Assembly (NCBI GenBank): GCA_020744425.1 | Contig: JAGMUV010000013.1 | Coordinates: forward strand, 992,001 to 1,056,000 | Direction of reading: 5' to 3' | Source of the DNA: Dactylonectria macrodidyma | Lineage: Eukaryota > Ascomycota > Sordariomycetes > Hypocreales > Nectriaceae | DNA length: 64,000 bases | Shown: in pieces, positions 14,018 to 25,825 of the stretch | Numbering within the stretch: position 1 is the stretch's first letter | Layout: each line of letters begins with the position of its first letter | Notes under the pieces: model-generated | What the model was told of the DNA's origin: nothing | Databases searched by the model: none | Seen by the model: only the letters and a program-made list of their open reading frames with translations | Translations under genes and position numbers: made by a program

Positions 14018-16247
14018 TTAAAACCAAACCCAAACGCCAATCGCTATGCAAAACCCGGCCATGCCTGCTGTCAGGCATGGTTGAAGTAAATCGCCTGCAT
14101 TTTCTTCTTCAATGTCATCCCCGGTATCCGACCTCCCCGTTTCAGTGGGTAACGGATCCGTTCCCGTTGCGGAGGCCTTGAAAGTCGATACGGTCGACGA
14201 ACCGAACGGATATTTCAGTGTCATGGATGAGATAATGACGCCGTTTGATGCAATCGTGATAGTTTCCCCTCCAATGACTTTGATAACTTTGCTTGCTTTT
14301 GGCCCCGCCGTAAAGGTCGTGCCGTCGATGATCACAAACGACGGACTGACTTTGGTAATCGTCGCGCCCCCGATAATCTCGTACGTCGTTGCGTCAACAT
14401 CTGCTGAAGTGCCTCCGATAGTTGTAGTGTCCATAACAATGCCTGATGGGCCTATCGTGATGGTGTCATCGTCCACCACCTCGGATGTTTCCGGTATCCC
14501 TGGGCCATATGTCAAAGTCGTGGAATGGAAGACAAAAACTGACTGCCCAACGGCGGTGATCATTTCACCCCCATTAACAATAACATCAGTTTGATAGCCG
14601 CCAACAGCGCGGAATGTCACTGTTTCGCCATCGACCACCACTTTTCCGGGACCAACAGACACCGTCTCGCCGTTGACTGTAATTGTTGTGCCCAGGGGAG
14701 GGATATCCACCTTGGTACCGTCGATTGCAGCCTCTGACCCCGATATGGTCACGGGAAGTCCACCAAGAGTAGCGCTTGTTGGTGTCAAGACGGTGATGGC
14801 TGTTCCTATCGGCTGTGGCTTCTCCACCGTTGCTCCCTCACCAACCACGGCAGTAGGCAAGATGGTGAAAGTTCCATCGCTGACGGTAACTATTGTTGTC
14901 TGTTCCGGCTCGAGATTAGAAAACGTTTGATCATTGATGACTACCGTTCCAGCCCTTGCTGTAATGGTATAGGTAGACCGAGGTTCCTGCTTTAGACTCT
15001 GTGGGTCGTCGAGGCTGCTCCCGTCTGGCGGAACGGTTTTATGTTGTTGAGCAGTGAGGCTTCCAGCCTTCCCAGACTGGCTAAACGCAGGGACTGGCTC
15101 CGTTGGAAACACAACAGAAGGATTTTTGTCAGTTGTGACAAATGTGACTGTCATTCGTCCCGTCGACTCTGTTGCGCCTCCTTCTTTGGGCCTGTTACTG
15201 TCGCTCGGTCCCGTATCGTCATCGGGAACAGCTCCGGCAAAGCAAGCTGAATTGGAACAAGAAGTAGGTAGTTCCTTAGAGGCTGTCAAGAATCCACCCG
15301 CGCTCGTGAGCATTGGACCGCCAGTAAATACCGGAGGGGCTGAAGACATTGTCCCACAGTAATTCGGCGTCTCAATCGTTGGATACGGAGGCGTGTATGC
15401 ACTATGGTTCCCATAGATCGTTACGGTAGCAGTGAAGACAATGGAATAGACGGTCATAGGCTCATCGCCTTGGAGCACTGTGCATGTGTCCGATGACGGG
15501 GCGGCGGTTGTCCTCGTTGTCGATCCATGAGATTGAGTAGCATTCCATGACCAGATGGTCGATGATATCGAACCATTGTAGGAAGGCGTCGTTATCGAAT
15601 CATACTTTGTGGTTGTCGAATAGAGCCGGCTTGTGGTGTTGGCTTGTGGGATAGTGGCAGGATATGAGGGGACCGATGGAGGGCGCGTTCCTTGGTTCGT
15701 GGATATCTGGCGACTATCTTCTGATTCTGCTGGTGCAGAATTGGTTGTTGTGGAGGCGGTGCTAGGTCGAGGATCCAATGTAGGTATTGACGTCGTGAGA
15801 GAATCCAGAGCTGCGGATAGAGAACTGGAGGACGGAGGCTTGGGTGGAGCGTGCGAAGCGGAAAGGTAGGTGTCATGATCGACGGTGGATTTTGTTGTTT
15901 GTGAAATGGACGTTGTACTCAACGAAGTTGATTGCTCGAGTTCATCGGATGTAGAGGAGGTAGACGATTCGCTGCTGGAGATCGAGATTGAAGATGGGTT
16001 TGCATCTTTGGTGGATATCGATAGTGTGAGAGATTGGGTCGTGCCTTCTGTGGGTGTTTCAATTGCCGTGGCATTTGGGGGGAGGCGCGCTGGAGCCTGG
16101 CGGTTTACGATATCTTGCCTCAAGTTTAGCACTGCACATTGTCATGACCAGAGCAAACGAATAGAACTTACCCCATATCACAGCGCCAGAGACTGACTGA
16201 ACCAGGCTTGCGACCAACACGAGAGGCGCAGCATTGTGAAATCGCAT
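14018..16247 (-). CDS. Secreted Ser/Thr-rich surface protein with beta-repeat domain, probably GPI-anchored
   Basis: Exon 1 is 16247-16172 and exon 2 is 16131-14018 on the minus strand, giving about 729 residues. Exon 1 encodes a signal peptide (MRFHNAAPLVLVASLVQS) ending near SGA. The donor is a clear GTAAGT. The acceptor is either CAG (40-bp intron) or AAG 18 bp further on (58-bp intron with gctaaac as branch point); both keep the frame. Residues about 30-330 are Ser/Thr-rich mucin-like sequence. From about 400 to 680 there are degenerate repeats built on units such as VVVDGETVTF, VIIDGTTFTAGP and GGETITIASNGVII, which suggests a beta-strand repeat fold. The last about 16 residues are hydrophobic (MAGFCIAIGVWVWF), as expected of a GPI signal or a C-terminal membrane anchor. 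It is likely a cell-wall or surface protein. No enzymatic domain is recognised. Confidence 0.75.
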
Positions 16248-16303
16248 GCTGAATCAATTGCCTGCGCCGTCATGAGCTCATGGGACGGGAGGCGGGGCCT
16301 CGA

Positions 16304-16338
16304 GACTGCGTCGAGAATGCGTCAAGAATGCGTCAAGG
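16304..16338. repeat. Short direct repeat, unit aatgcgtcaag
   Basis: Three imperfect copies of a unit of about 11 bp (gactgcgtcgag, aatgcgtcaag, aatgcgtcaag) lie just upstream of the surface-protein start. They are in non-coding sequence within the likely promoter region. Confidence 0.6.
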
Positions 16339-16924
16339 TGCAGCGGCGACATCAGCACTGGCCGCAATAACTAGACGATGCTCGCGTCCGAGTGTGTCTG
16401 AGGACGTCTGAGCGCTGACAGAGGGCTGAGGACCGAGAGATGATAGTGGGAAAGGTCGGATGGAAGCCTCAAAAGGCTGAGAGAGCATAGCAGATGAACT
16501 GACACAGGACTAACTGTTGTCGCAACAGAGCCATGCATTTCAACAGGGACAGGGGGGTTGCAGTCAGGACGATGGCACCTAGGCAGACTGCACGTTTCCA
16601 CACTGACAGTTCCTCTATGGTCTCTCCCTTCTCCTCTCCTCTGCCTTGGCTGCGTCGGAGGAGTTTGGTTTGGTGGAAGGGAGGGGAATCCTAGCGGCGA
16701 TGGACTCGGGCAACACGCTTGTTTGCGGTGCTTTCATTTGAGTCGGTGCTATGCAGTGGGCCTCTGTCCCTGTTCCGGAGCCGGGGGGAAACCTAGTTTG
16801 GGTCTTGGACCGTCGTCCTTCCTACAAAGTGCAGTACCAAGACTTGCAAGAGTACCAAGAGGACCAAGAAGACCGCCCATCCAGTACCACCATGAGCTCA
16901 CCGACGACGGTGGCGTGCGCCCCC

Positions 16925-16972
16925 GATGGACCAGTCGATGGACCTGCCGATGGACGAGCAGATGGACAGGAA
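16925..16972. repeat. 12-bp tandem repeat, four copies beginning gatggac
   Basis: Four contiguous 12-bp units (gatggaccagtc, gatggacctgcc, gatggacgagca, gatggacaggaa) share the first seven bases and diverge in the last five. The period is a multiple of three, but I see no gene around it. Confidence 0.75.
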
Positions 16973-19900
16973 GCCAAACAGCCACTCGACCACTCCGCTG
17001 CATGAACAGAGCACTTTGCGGTAAGGGGGGCTGACGGTCCGCAGCAGGGGAGCCCGAGAACAGGGGGATAAGCGACACGCCCAATGGACAGCATCTTGGA
17101 TGGCCGAGGGTCCCTTCCTTTACTGGGCAAAACATGGTGGTGGTTCTCACTGCTGGCCGTGCTGTACAGAATACACAATCATCAAGGCGCCCAGAGCGAT
17201 GTCCCGGTCTGACGACCCTCGTTCAGTCATCTCGTTGGTCGCCTTGATCTTGGGCGCAATACAGAGTAGTGAAGGCCTGGACATGCACGACGCGGGATGG
17301 CGATCACTCTTGGCGGATAGTGTCTCGACCAGCCCATTTGACTCGACCAAAGCCTCTACGCCAGCTCTCAGCAACTAAGAAACTGGCCAGCAAATCAAGG
17401 TACTTAGCCGATCGGTCCGTCGAGACACACACTTCCCATCATCAATGCCGCAGGAAGCTCTCATCTCCCGAGAGCTGGGTCAGTGGCTGCAGCACGTGGA
17501 ACAACAAAATGACACCCAGCACATCTGATGGTCGGTCTAACCAGCCCCTCGGCCCGGGGATTGTCGGTTGCTGCTGAGTTGGGGGTTTATCAACGTGCCG
17601 TAGCCCGCGAACTTTGCTCATCATCATTTCTTCAACCAACCTTATCACGATATCCAATTTTACCAGTTCATGAGATGAGCCATGATCACCGTTCTCAATG
17701 CTAACTACAACTTGGAATTCGAGTCGGGTAGACAATCATTTCCGGTGTGGTAGCGTTGTCTGATGCCAAAGCCACAGCTGACCACCCAACTACGTGGTGG
17801 AGCTGCAGGTTTTTCGATGTTACGCGGAGTGGCCGAACAATTTGGGTGAATTGTAGTGATCGCTGCCCATGCCATGCGGGATAGTGATGGCCACGTTCCT
17901 TTGCAGTAGCACAAGGCAACACTCAGTAGCATTCAAACTGCCTTGACAAGGGTGCGAAATCCTTTAGCTGCACTATGTCAGCACAACCTGTTCTACTTTG
18001 TATGGTTTGTCAACTTATAACTCACTTTCCGGCAGTTCTGATAACATGCAAGTCCGCTGAGCTGGAGCGGTGCTGCAAGTCATGACTGGGAATGAGGCTC
18101 CACCACCGCAGCCATGGCTGAGCTTGGCCCACAAGCTTGATGCCGCTAGGGTTTGATATGATCTCATATTTTAATTAATTGTTTCTTGGACCGAAGTCTG
18201 GATCTTTCCAGATTCCCGAGAGTTGATTCAGTTAGTTCTCTGCTCCAGTACTAACATGTTAACTTAGGCAGTAGTACTATGTACGACCTATAGGTTACGT
18301 AGCACAGGGCTTGTCTGGCTGGGCTTCAGAGTGGGTGTTTGGATTTGGCCGATGGATCATGGTGTGATGGAATTGGGGGCCATTTTCTCCACTCGAGCAT
18401 TGACTGACTCGGCTTGTCTGGTTGTCTTCCCCTGGCTCTGGGTTGGAGACTAGGCGGGGGACCTCCCACTCTACGGGCAGAATGATGCATACCATCCAGT
18501 TGGAGCCAATCATTGTATGATTTCGCTCAGGTTGCCTTATGCATTGGTAGGGTTATTGCATCCAATGCAACGTAAACTGGAGGGTGCGCCTCTTATCGCG
18601 GACAACGGGTATGGCTGCTTCCAGGTCTTGAGGCTGCTTGGCTGCTTTGATCTGGGGCACCAAGTGGAACTTTTTTCCGAATCTTGTCTGTTCATCGCCG
18701 CCTCCGCGTGACCAGCGTGCAAGGGCATAGCGGAATGCAACACTGCTTGGTGGATAATTGCTAACAAGACGAAGAATGTCAGGACTTAGAATGATGGTGC
18801 TCAGGACCAACCCACCGGTATGCTCTGTGTCCGCCCGCCAACCCCACGTAGGCAGGTCAAGGTGAGACATGCAGCCGGAGCTTTCGCCTGATGGGTGTGC
18901 AACTGTTGGCAATATCCTCCCTTGCGGACCTCGCCCATCATTTTAGTCGTCTTGAGTGGTGTCTTGGTGTCGCGTAACACGCCTGGTGCAACAACACGTC
19001 TTGAGGTCTTGGACAAATATTAACAGGACACGGGCATTGGGTTTACCTGGCACAATCTGGATTAAGATTCTTGTTGGGTGTAACTCGATGGTGACGAGTT
19101 GAAGTGTACACACAAATGCGAATTACCTATGCTGGTTGTGGTTGGACAAAGGTCAATTCCGAGAGAGCTCCAAGGGTTTTTGTTACCTCGCCCGGAGTAT
19201 GGAGTCTTCTCTCTGCTTATTCATCTGATACATAATCATCTCTCATCAAGGCCACGGCTGAGACATTGACGCGGGCTGTTGAGACCCTAGTCGGTCGTAC
19301 CGGGAGCCACTTGAAAGTTGAGGGCGAGAGAGCAAACGCCGCAAAGGACCCTGCTCGGCGATGCATCAAGAGAACATGCCGCATGTGAGATGCATGGGAA
19401 GCCAACACCAAATAGAGTATGGGGGCCCCGGGGGGTCCTGGCCCAGCGCCCTGGACTGGGCTCATGGAAGCGAGTTCGAGACCGCGAAACCTGGCGACTT
19501 TGGCTTCATCGGGCTTGGACTTTGAAAGGGCAAGCTTCGACTCTTTAAAGGTTGGTTCGGTTCGCGTGGGTCCGCCTGCGCAGTGAGGGACTGGACTGCC
19601 TGTTGATGCATCCAGAGCCGGTAGGTCGGCTGGCAGCGAAGAGTCTCTTCTCGCTCTGTCAACGACCGAGGGAGAGAGCCTAGGAGTAAAAAAGTGCCCA
19701 CCCCTGGACTGTCCGAACCATTCCCTGGACCTGCCAAGCCGCGGTTCCTCCAAGACGGGCCAACTGGGCGAGAAAAGAGACGCTGGACGAGAAAATGCAC
19801 ATCGGCCGCCCTCTGAGCTAGCCGGGACGTCTTTCGGTTGCACTTTGCGGCGCGTGACTCTCATCAGTCCCCGAGTGTCTCTCAATCGAGTCAATTCCTC

Positions 19901-20567
19901 GCAGTGCCTCACTTTCCATCAAATCCTGATCATCAAAGCCCCCTCTCACGCAGAATTAAGACTCGCGCGCTCCCGCTCCCTACCGCTCTCTCTACCCGCT
20001 GCCTGAGCATCCCGCATTCCGCGGGCCCCCAAGACGCTAATACGGACCAGAGGCCAAGCCAGCACAGGCCCGACCCCCAGTGGCAGACGAGCGACCCTTC
20101 GTATCCGTCCTGGTCGGAACTCGAAAGGTCCGCAGATCTGCGCTGTCTCGCGTTCTCTCTCTCCTTGGCTCTGGATTCTCTCTCTCTAAAATCATTCTTC
20201 CAGCCTTGTTCTCCATATCTGCCAGTATAAATCCCGTTGCGAGTCCTCCCCCGCTTCCGTAACGAAACCAACCAGCCGGGCTGGTAGGGGCCACACCGAA
20301 GGAACGCCGCAAGGGCACACCGAGGCCACACCGGGGGGCCGTTCACCGGGGCTTGATGGGCTCACAGGCGACAATCGACGCATATTCGGTCACCTATCTG
20401 CCATCCCGCTTGCCCCTCGCTCGTCCAACCCTCCCCAAGGGACCAACGCTGGCGCTGGACGCTTCATGATAGACACGGCCCTCGGTCAACAACACCGGTG
20501 ACACACCTGGTGACATTGGCTCTCCGTTTCCGAATCTGCGTTTCCGACTCTCGATACCGATACCGAC

Positions 20568-23354
20568 ATGAGGGCAACTATCCTTGCGACAGGGATCGCG
20601 TTCGCTGGCTTCGCTCATGCCCGCCGTCCCGCTCCCGTCTCTATACCGTCCAGCATATGGCAAGTCGCCTGCTCGTGTGTCAAGTTTTGGTCGTCTAACA
20701 CCATCGTGTAGGAAGGGTATTGATGGGAACTGGTCCACAGTGACGTTCTACGTGGGCTCCAATTCGCAACAAGTCGATGTTTTAGTGAGCACGTCTCTTT
20801 CCGAGTTCTGGGCTGTCGGATCCGGAGGATGTCTTCCAAGTAAGCCACATTCTTGTGCATCTCTTTCCCCTTCTTCAACTACTGCCAGTCCTGTACCCTT
20901 GTCCTACACACTGACACGGGTTTGCCGCAGATGAACTTCACTGCATATCGGCTCGTGGCGGCGTCTTCACGCCCGCGGAATCTAAAGATTGGTCTTCTAT
21001 GGGCACCTGGCAACTCGGACTCGACTATTTGGGCTACGGTGGCAACGGCGACTATGGCCGTGATATGATTGCGGTTGGCGACAATTCCTTCCATATGTCC
21101 AACGTGCTCATCGCAACACTCAACACGACCAACTACCTGAACGGGCTCTTCGGGCTGGGTATCACGCAGGGGAACTTTGGCGGCACCATCGCGGAATCCC
21201 CCCTTACACAAGCTGTAAAGGAGTTTGGATGGATCCCAAGTTATAGCTACGGTTACACCGCTGGTGCTCATTACCGTAAGTTGATTCATTCACATGTCAC
21301 GTCCCTCATTCGTCTCCTAGTCGATACTCATTACGATAGGTAACACGCCTGTATCTTTGACGCTCGGCGGCTACGACGAGTCACGATTCTCAAACCATAA
21401 CACTGACTTCACCTTGGCACGGGACGACGGTATCGCCAGTCCACTCGTCCGTGGAATCGAGGTCACGACCAGTGGGGACCGAGATACGCCTAGCAGCTGG
21501 AACTCGAGCCGCCTCATGTTGTCAAACTGGAACTCATCTTTCAATGCCATCATTGACAGCACGACCCCGTATCTCTGGCTGCCCGACGCCGTTTGCGACA
21601 GATTCGCGGATGCCTTTAACTTGACCTATAACAGCACATTTAACCTATATACTGTCACCGATGAGCAGTATGCGAGTTTCACCAAAGACGACGCGTTCTC
21701 CTTCACATTCGTACTCTCCAGTTTCGACAATAATGATAACTTTGGCAATCCGTATGATCTCTCTGGCATCGTCAACATCACAGTTCCCTCCAAAGCCTTT
21801 ATTGGCGCGCTGCAGTATCCATTCATGAACCGGACGATTGAGTACGGCGAACCGTCGATTCCTTATTTTATGCTCCGTAGAGCAAACGAAAGCTCGACGT
21901 TTATCCTCGGCAGATCGTTTCTTCAAGAGTCATATCTGATTACACGATTCGACGAATCCGTCTTTTCAATTCACCAAGCAAAATTCCCCGACTCGTCCGA
22001 AGATGTCGAGTTGACTGCCATCAAGCAGCCAGACAACAGTCCTTACCCGGCCCCTGCCTCGACGTCAAGCAGCGGCCTGACAAAGGCCGCGCAGGCCGGA
22101 ATCGGAGTTGGAGCCGGCGTGCTCCTTGCCTCCTTGGTAGCTCTCGCCTTGTGGCTCTGCAAGCGACGTCAGAAGAAGAGCGACTACGAGAGGACCGGGT
22201 CTTCGATGGACGAGAACAAGAGCTCGACACCGGACGGCACGACGGCGGCGCCCAAGAGCCCGCTACAGCGAATCCTCTCCAAGATGGCGCTGCGCCGGAA
22301 GAAGTCGCCAAAGCCAGGTGTTGAAATCACGAATGACAAGCAGCAGCCGTCCGAGGCGCCCGACTCGGAGATCTACGAACTTCCCGCTCCTATCCCGCCG
22401 GCGGAGCTCAACGGAGACGACACGACCTCCTGGAACGGCGATACCGAGCTCGGCACCGAGAACTCTGGCCAACTGACCGCGTATCAGGTGGCGAGGCGCA
22501 AGATGGAACAGCAACTCCAAGGGCCCGTCCCTGCATATTCACCCCCTGCAGATGGTGTCTTGCCTCCTCCCGAGAAGGCGATCTACGAACCTACCCAGCC
22601 GAGACGCCCTCCGCCTGCCTTAGAGCTCTCGCTATCTTCACCTCCAAGCTCGCCCGGAGAGGTGAGCTCCAACTCGAACACTCTACCCCTATCATTACCC
22701 TCGCCCCTCACTCCTCGACATGACCTGAGCGGCCGCCCTACCGATTTCCCCTCGCCCTTGACCGTCGACTTCGCCATCTCTTCCACTCAAAACACGGGAA
22801 GCAACTCGGGACCGAGCTCCCCCCTCGTATCACCTACTTCGGGCAGCTTCAACTCTGCCGACGGCCCGAATCGGTCCGCATCTAACCACGAAGCTTCCCT
22901 GGCGTCGGCCCTGGCGCCATCCTTGCCAGTTCGAGTTGCTCAGAGGACTCCTATCGACCTGTCGAAGATCGTCTATTTGGGCCCCATGCCAGGCAGCTCG
23001 CCGGAAACTCGACCGCGTTCGGCGCAAGAGACCAGGGTGCGAAGCGAGTCGATCGACGTCGGGCCACGGGGACAAGGCACTTCTGATACGCTAGGAAGCA
23101 ACTTCACCATGGAAGAGGCTGTGCGCTTCGCCTTGCGGCTCCAGGGGCTTTCCGAGCAGACCGGATCAGGCGACTCCCGACCAGTTCGCCTCGATGACGG
23201 CCTCGCTTCGGGACCAGGCTCGCCGAGGGGGCGCTCACGGAGCATGTCCCAGCCGGACATCATGCAGAGCCAGGGCCGCATCACCCTGGGCACGGAGCTG
23301 GTCCACGTGCCGCAGATGGCAGAGAAGCGGTACAGCTGGGAGGAGGAGCGATGA
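20568..23354 (+). CDS. Membrane-anchored pepsin-like (A1 family) protein with degenerate active site
   Basis: Four exons, 20568-20659, 20712-20839, 20931-21275 and 21340-23354, give about 859 residues. Intron 1 uses a GC donor (atg|gcaagt) with branch ctaac and acceptor gtgtag; the splice restores codon TGG and continues in frame. A signal peptide (MRATILATGIAFAGFAHA) leads into a pepsin-like ectodomain (TVTFYVGSNSQQVDVLV, LNGLFGLGITQGNFGG, SLTLGGYDESRF, FILGRSFLQESYLI). The first catalytic motif, normally D-T/S-G, reads S57-T58-S59. The second reads D261-S262-T263, keeping Asp but losing Gly. Proteolysis is therefore unlikely. A single membrane segment (about residues 441-463, GVGAGVLLASLVALALWL) is followed by basic CKRRQKK and a disordered, Pro/Ser-rich cytoplasmic tail of about 395 residues. 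A role in sensing or binding at the cell surface is inference. Confidence 0.85.
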
Positions 23355-23834
23355 AATCTCCCTCCCTCCTTATTCATATACACTACTACAATATTGCGTG
23401 GGGACATATCTTCACCACGTCTCCATCTCATATCTTCATATATACCCGGACATAGGAGTAAAGGCAGGGCTAGTGAGCACATTTGGGATTGTTTTATGGC
23501 GTGGCATTGATGTCTTGGGTGGGTAAACTGGGAAGATGATGCGGGTTTACGGAGACGCGGCATACTTCATCAAACGTATTTACTTAGTTAATAGGTGCCT
23601 CATAAAGGCTAATACGATACAAAAGCGGCTTGTTATATTCAATACTATGAAAAAATAGAAAGCGTTCATTCAACAGGCTCTCTACTCATGAGGTTAGACA
23701 TGTCAATGACGGATTTCTTCAAGAAAAAGGGACTGTCGGCGCAACCCATTTTGTATACTCTAATATATGTATGGTCTTTCTAGGTCTATAGATACAACTC
23801 TAGCCGCATTATTCACAAGAACCCAACCCAAAAT
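23355..23834. other. Intergenic 3' flanks of convergent genes
   Basis: 480 bp between the stop codons of the pepsin-like gene (plus) and TAH18 (minus). It is AT-rich, as expected for 3' UTRs. No gene seen. Confidence 0.6.
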
Positions 23835-25825
23835 CTACCAAATCTCTTGCCACCATGTCAATGATGACAATACCTTCTTTCGTTCTTCTTCATCGTCGAC
23901 CCCTTCGGTAAAGGGGTCAAACACGGCCCTCTTCGCCGCGTCCGCCATCTTGGTCGAGCCACCGCACACCGAGAAGATACCGTTTTGAAAGATGACGCTC
24001 TCGAGGCGCTTCGACTCCTGGCGCAACAGGTCCTGCACGTAGACCTTGACGCGCTGGTCGCGGGAAAAGGCGAGGAAGATGTCTAGGTCCCCAGCCCGGA
24101 CCGCGGCGTCCCACTCGTCGCCGAAGAAGTAGTCGGCGTCGCGGTTGCGGTTGCCGAAGAAAAGAAGCGTCGGCCCCGGGGACGGGTGCGTGCGGCGCTC
24201 TTGGATGAGGGCCCGGATCGGCGCTAGGCCGGTGCCGGTGGCGATGGCCACGAGCGGTCGCTGGGCGTTGGGGCCGCCGTGGATGGGTGTGAGGACGGGC
24301 TTGTGGGTGACGCGGAGGGTTGAACCTGTTGGGAGGCTGTCAAGGTAGCGAGAGCAGAGGCCCTGGCGTGGTTTGCGGAGGATGGTACGGTACTTGACGA
24401 GGGCGACGAGGAGTTCGACTCGTGTGACGCCTTCTCGTGAGGGGTGGTTCAGATTCTCGCCGCCGTTGGCGATGCTAAAGTCTCGGCCCCGGATCAGCGG
24501 GAATATATCCAGTAGGCGCTCGGCCGGGAGCTTGACCGAGTGAAACTCCTCGAGAACTTCCAGGATGGAACGCCGCGTCCGGGTTGCGTAGTCAAAGTAC
24601 TCGTCGAGGAACTCGGTCTGGGTGAACTCGAGGAGCCGCTCCTTGTGGTCTGGGTTGGTGGAGAAATACGACATGCTCTTGAGGAACGACCGGCGCGGAA
24701 TCGCCGTGATGTCGATGTTGTTGATGAGCAAATCCCGCAGCGTACACGTCTTGCTTGCGTAGAGATCCGAGGGAAGAGAGTCGCAGGCGGACAAGTCGAG
24801 AGGCTCATCGGCGACGTCGTTCCATGCCATGAGGCTTATGAGCTTCTGGGCGTCTTCTGGGAAGTTCTTGGGGTAGATGGTTATGCAGTCTCCGGGATGG
24901 CAGCGTAGCTGATGGCCGTGTTTGGAGGGGATGTCGAACGAGGCGAGGCGGACGTCTTGCCAGTGGGATGCCGGTGTAAGTCTCACATTTTCAGCCAAGG
25001 TAGCAGTCCAGCCGCCAGGGATTGGAAGAAGTTGGTCAGGCGGTGGACCTGACAAGACGGGATCGAATTTCTCTACCATGACGGGAGTGCTTTCGAGGGC
25101 ATTCTTCAGAGACCATCGTGGGGGGAGAATTACATCGTCTGGAATTGGCTCCAAGCCGTTGGGCGGAGGATCGTTTTGGAGGAGGTGGTTATAGAGGCCC
25201 TCAGCCCAGCGGACAAAGCTTCCATCGATTCTATATAGAAGCAGTTAGAGTTGATAGTATCGAGACAGGCGGAAATGTTCTCTCACCCATCTGGGAATTG
25301 CTCGTCCGCTTCAAAGCCATCGATGAAGGTGGTAGCCCCAAGCTGGTCAAGACGCCTATTGAGCTTACGGGCTGCCCAATTGAATCTAAGCCGTCCAGTT
25401 AGATGAGTTCATCTGATAACAAAGGCATAGATGCATCCATACTTGACATAAGTACTATCACCCAGACCAAACGTGGTATACTTGAGGGTGGACAGGCAAC
25501 CCGGAGGAAGTTTCTTGCGCAAGAGCCTCTTCCAGAAGACGAGGGAATTATGAGGCATGTCTCCCTGACCCGTCGTGGATATCACAAATATGACAAAACG
25601 ATGCTGCAAGAGTGCATTCTGGATAATTGAGCGTCAGTGACCGGGGTATCTTGCCGTCCGTGGCTGAGAATGGGATACACGTACTAGATCCACGGCATCC
25701 AGCGCCTCAACGCGGTGGGCAAAGTGCAGCCGCTGGCAGAGCCGGCCAAGCTCCTCGGCCATGTCCTGGGCATTACCCGTCTCAGACCCATAGAGTATGA
25801 GCGCGGTCCTGTGCTGAACCGCCAT
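23835..25825 (-). CDS. NADPH-dependent diflavin reductase Tah18 (NDOR1 family)
   Basis: Four exons on the minus strand, 25825-25685, 25618-25443, 25385-25287 and 25230-23835, encode about 603 residues. Introns are 66, 57 and 56 bp. The N-terminal FMN flavodoxin domain has the phosphate loop GSETGNAQDMAEEL, then STTGQGDMPHNS and FGLGDSTYVKFNWAARKL; the last motif is rebuilt across intron 2. The FAD domain contains RDFSIANGG. The NADPH domain contains GTGLAPIRALIQER, FFGNRNRDADYFF and the C-terminal WWQEIW. In the family, Tah18 passes electrons from NADPH through FAD and FMN to Dre2 (CIAPIN1) for cytosolic Fe-S cluster assembly. Length, domain order and the short C-terminus separate it from cytochrome P450 reductase and sulfite reductase, which are longer or differently anchored. 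All key motifs look intact. Confidence 0.95.

Larger units (their letters stand above)
16248..20567. other. 4.3-kb intergenic region between divergent genes
   Basis: This separates the surface-protein gene (minus) from the pepsin-like gene (plus) and must contain both promoters. I see no supportable gene. The longest frame on the minus strand, 19217-19912, begins at GTG and has no known domain. Two short tandem repeats occur, at 16304-16338 and 16925-16972. A short upstream ORF (ATG 20466, stop 20499-20501, 11 codons) precedes the pepsin-like start and may lie in its leader. Confidence 0.6.

Noticed and set aside
19217..19912. 231-codon minus-strand frame
   Set aside because: It begins at GTG, is Arg/Pro/Ser-rich as expected of GC-rich non-coding DNA, and contains no known motif.
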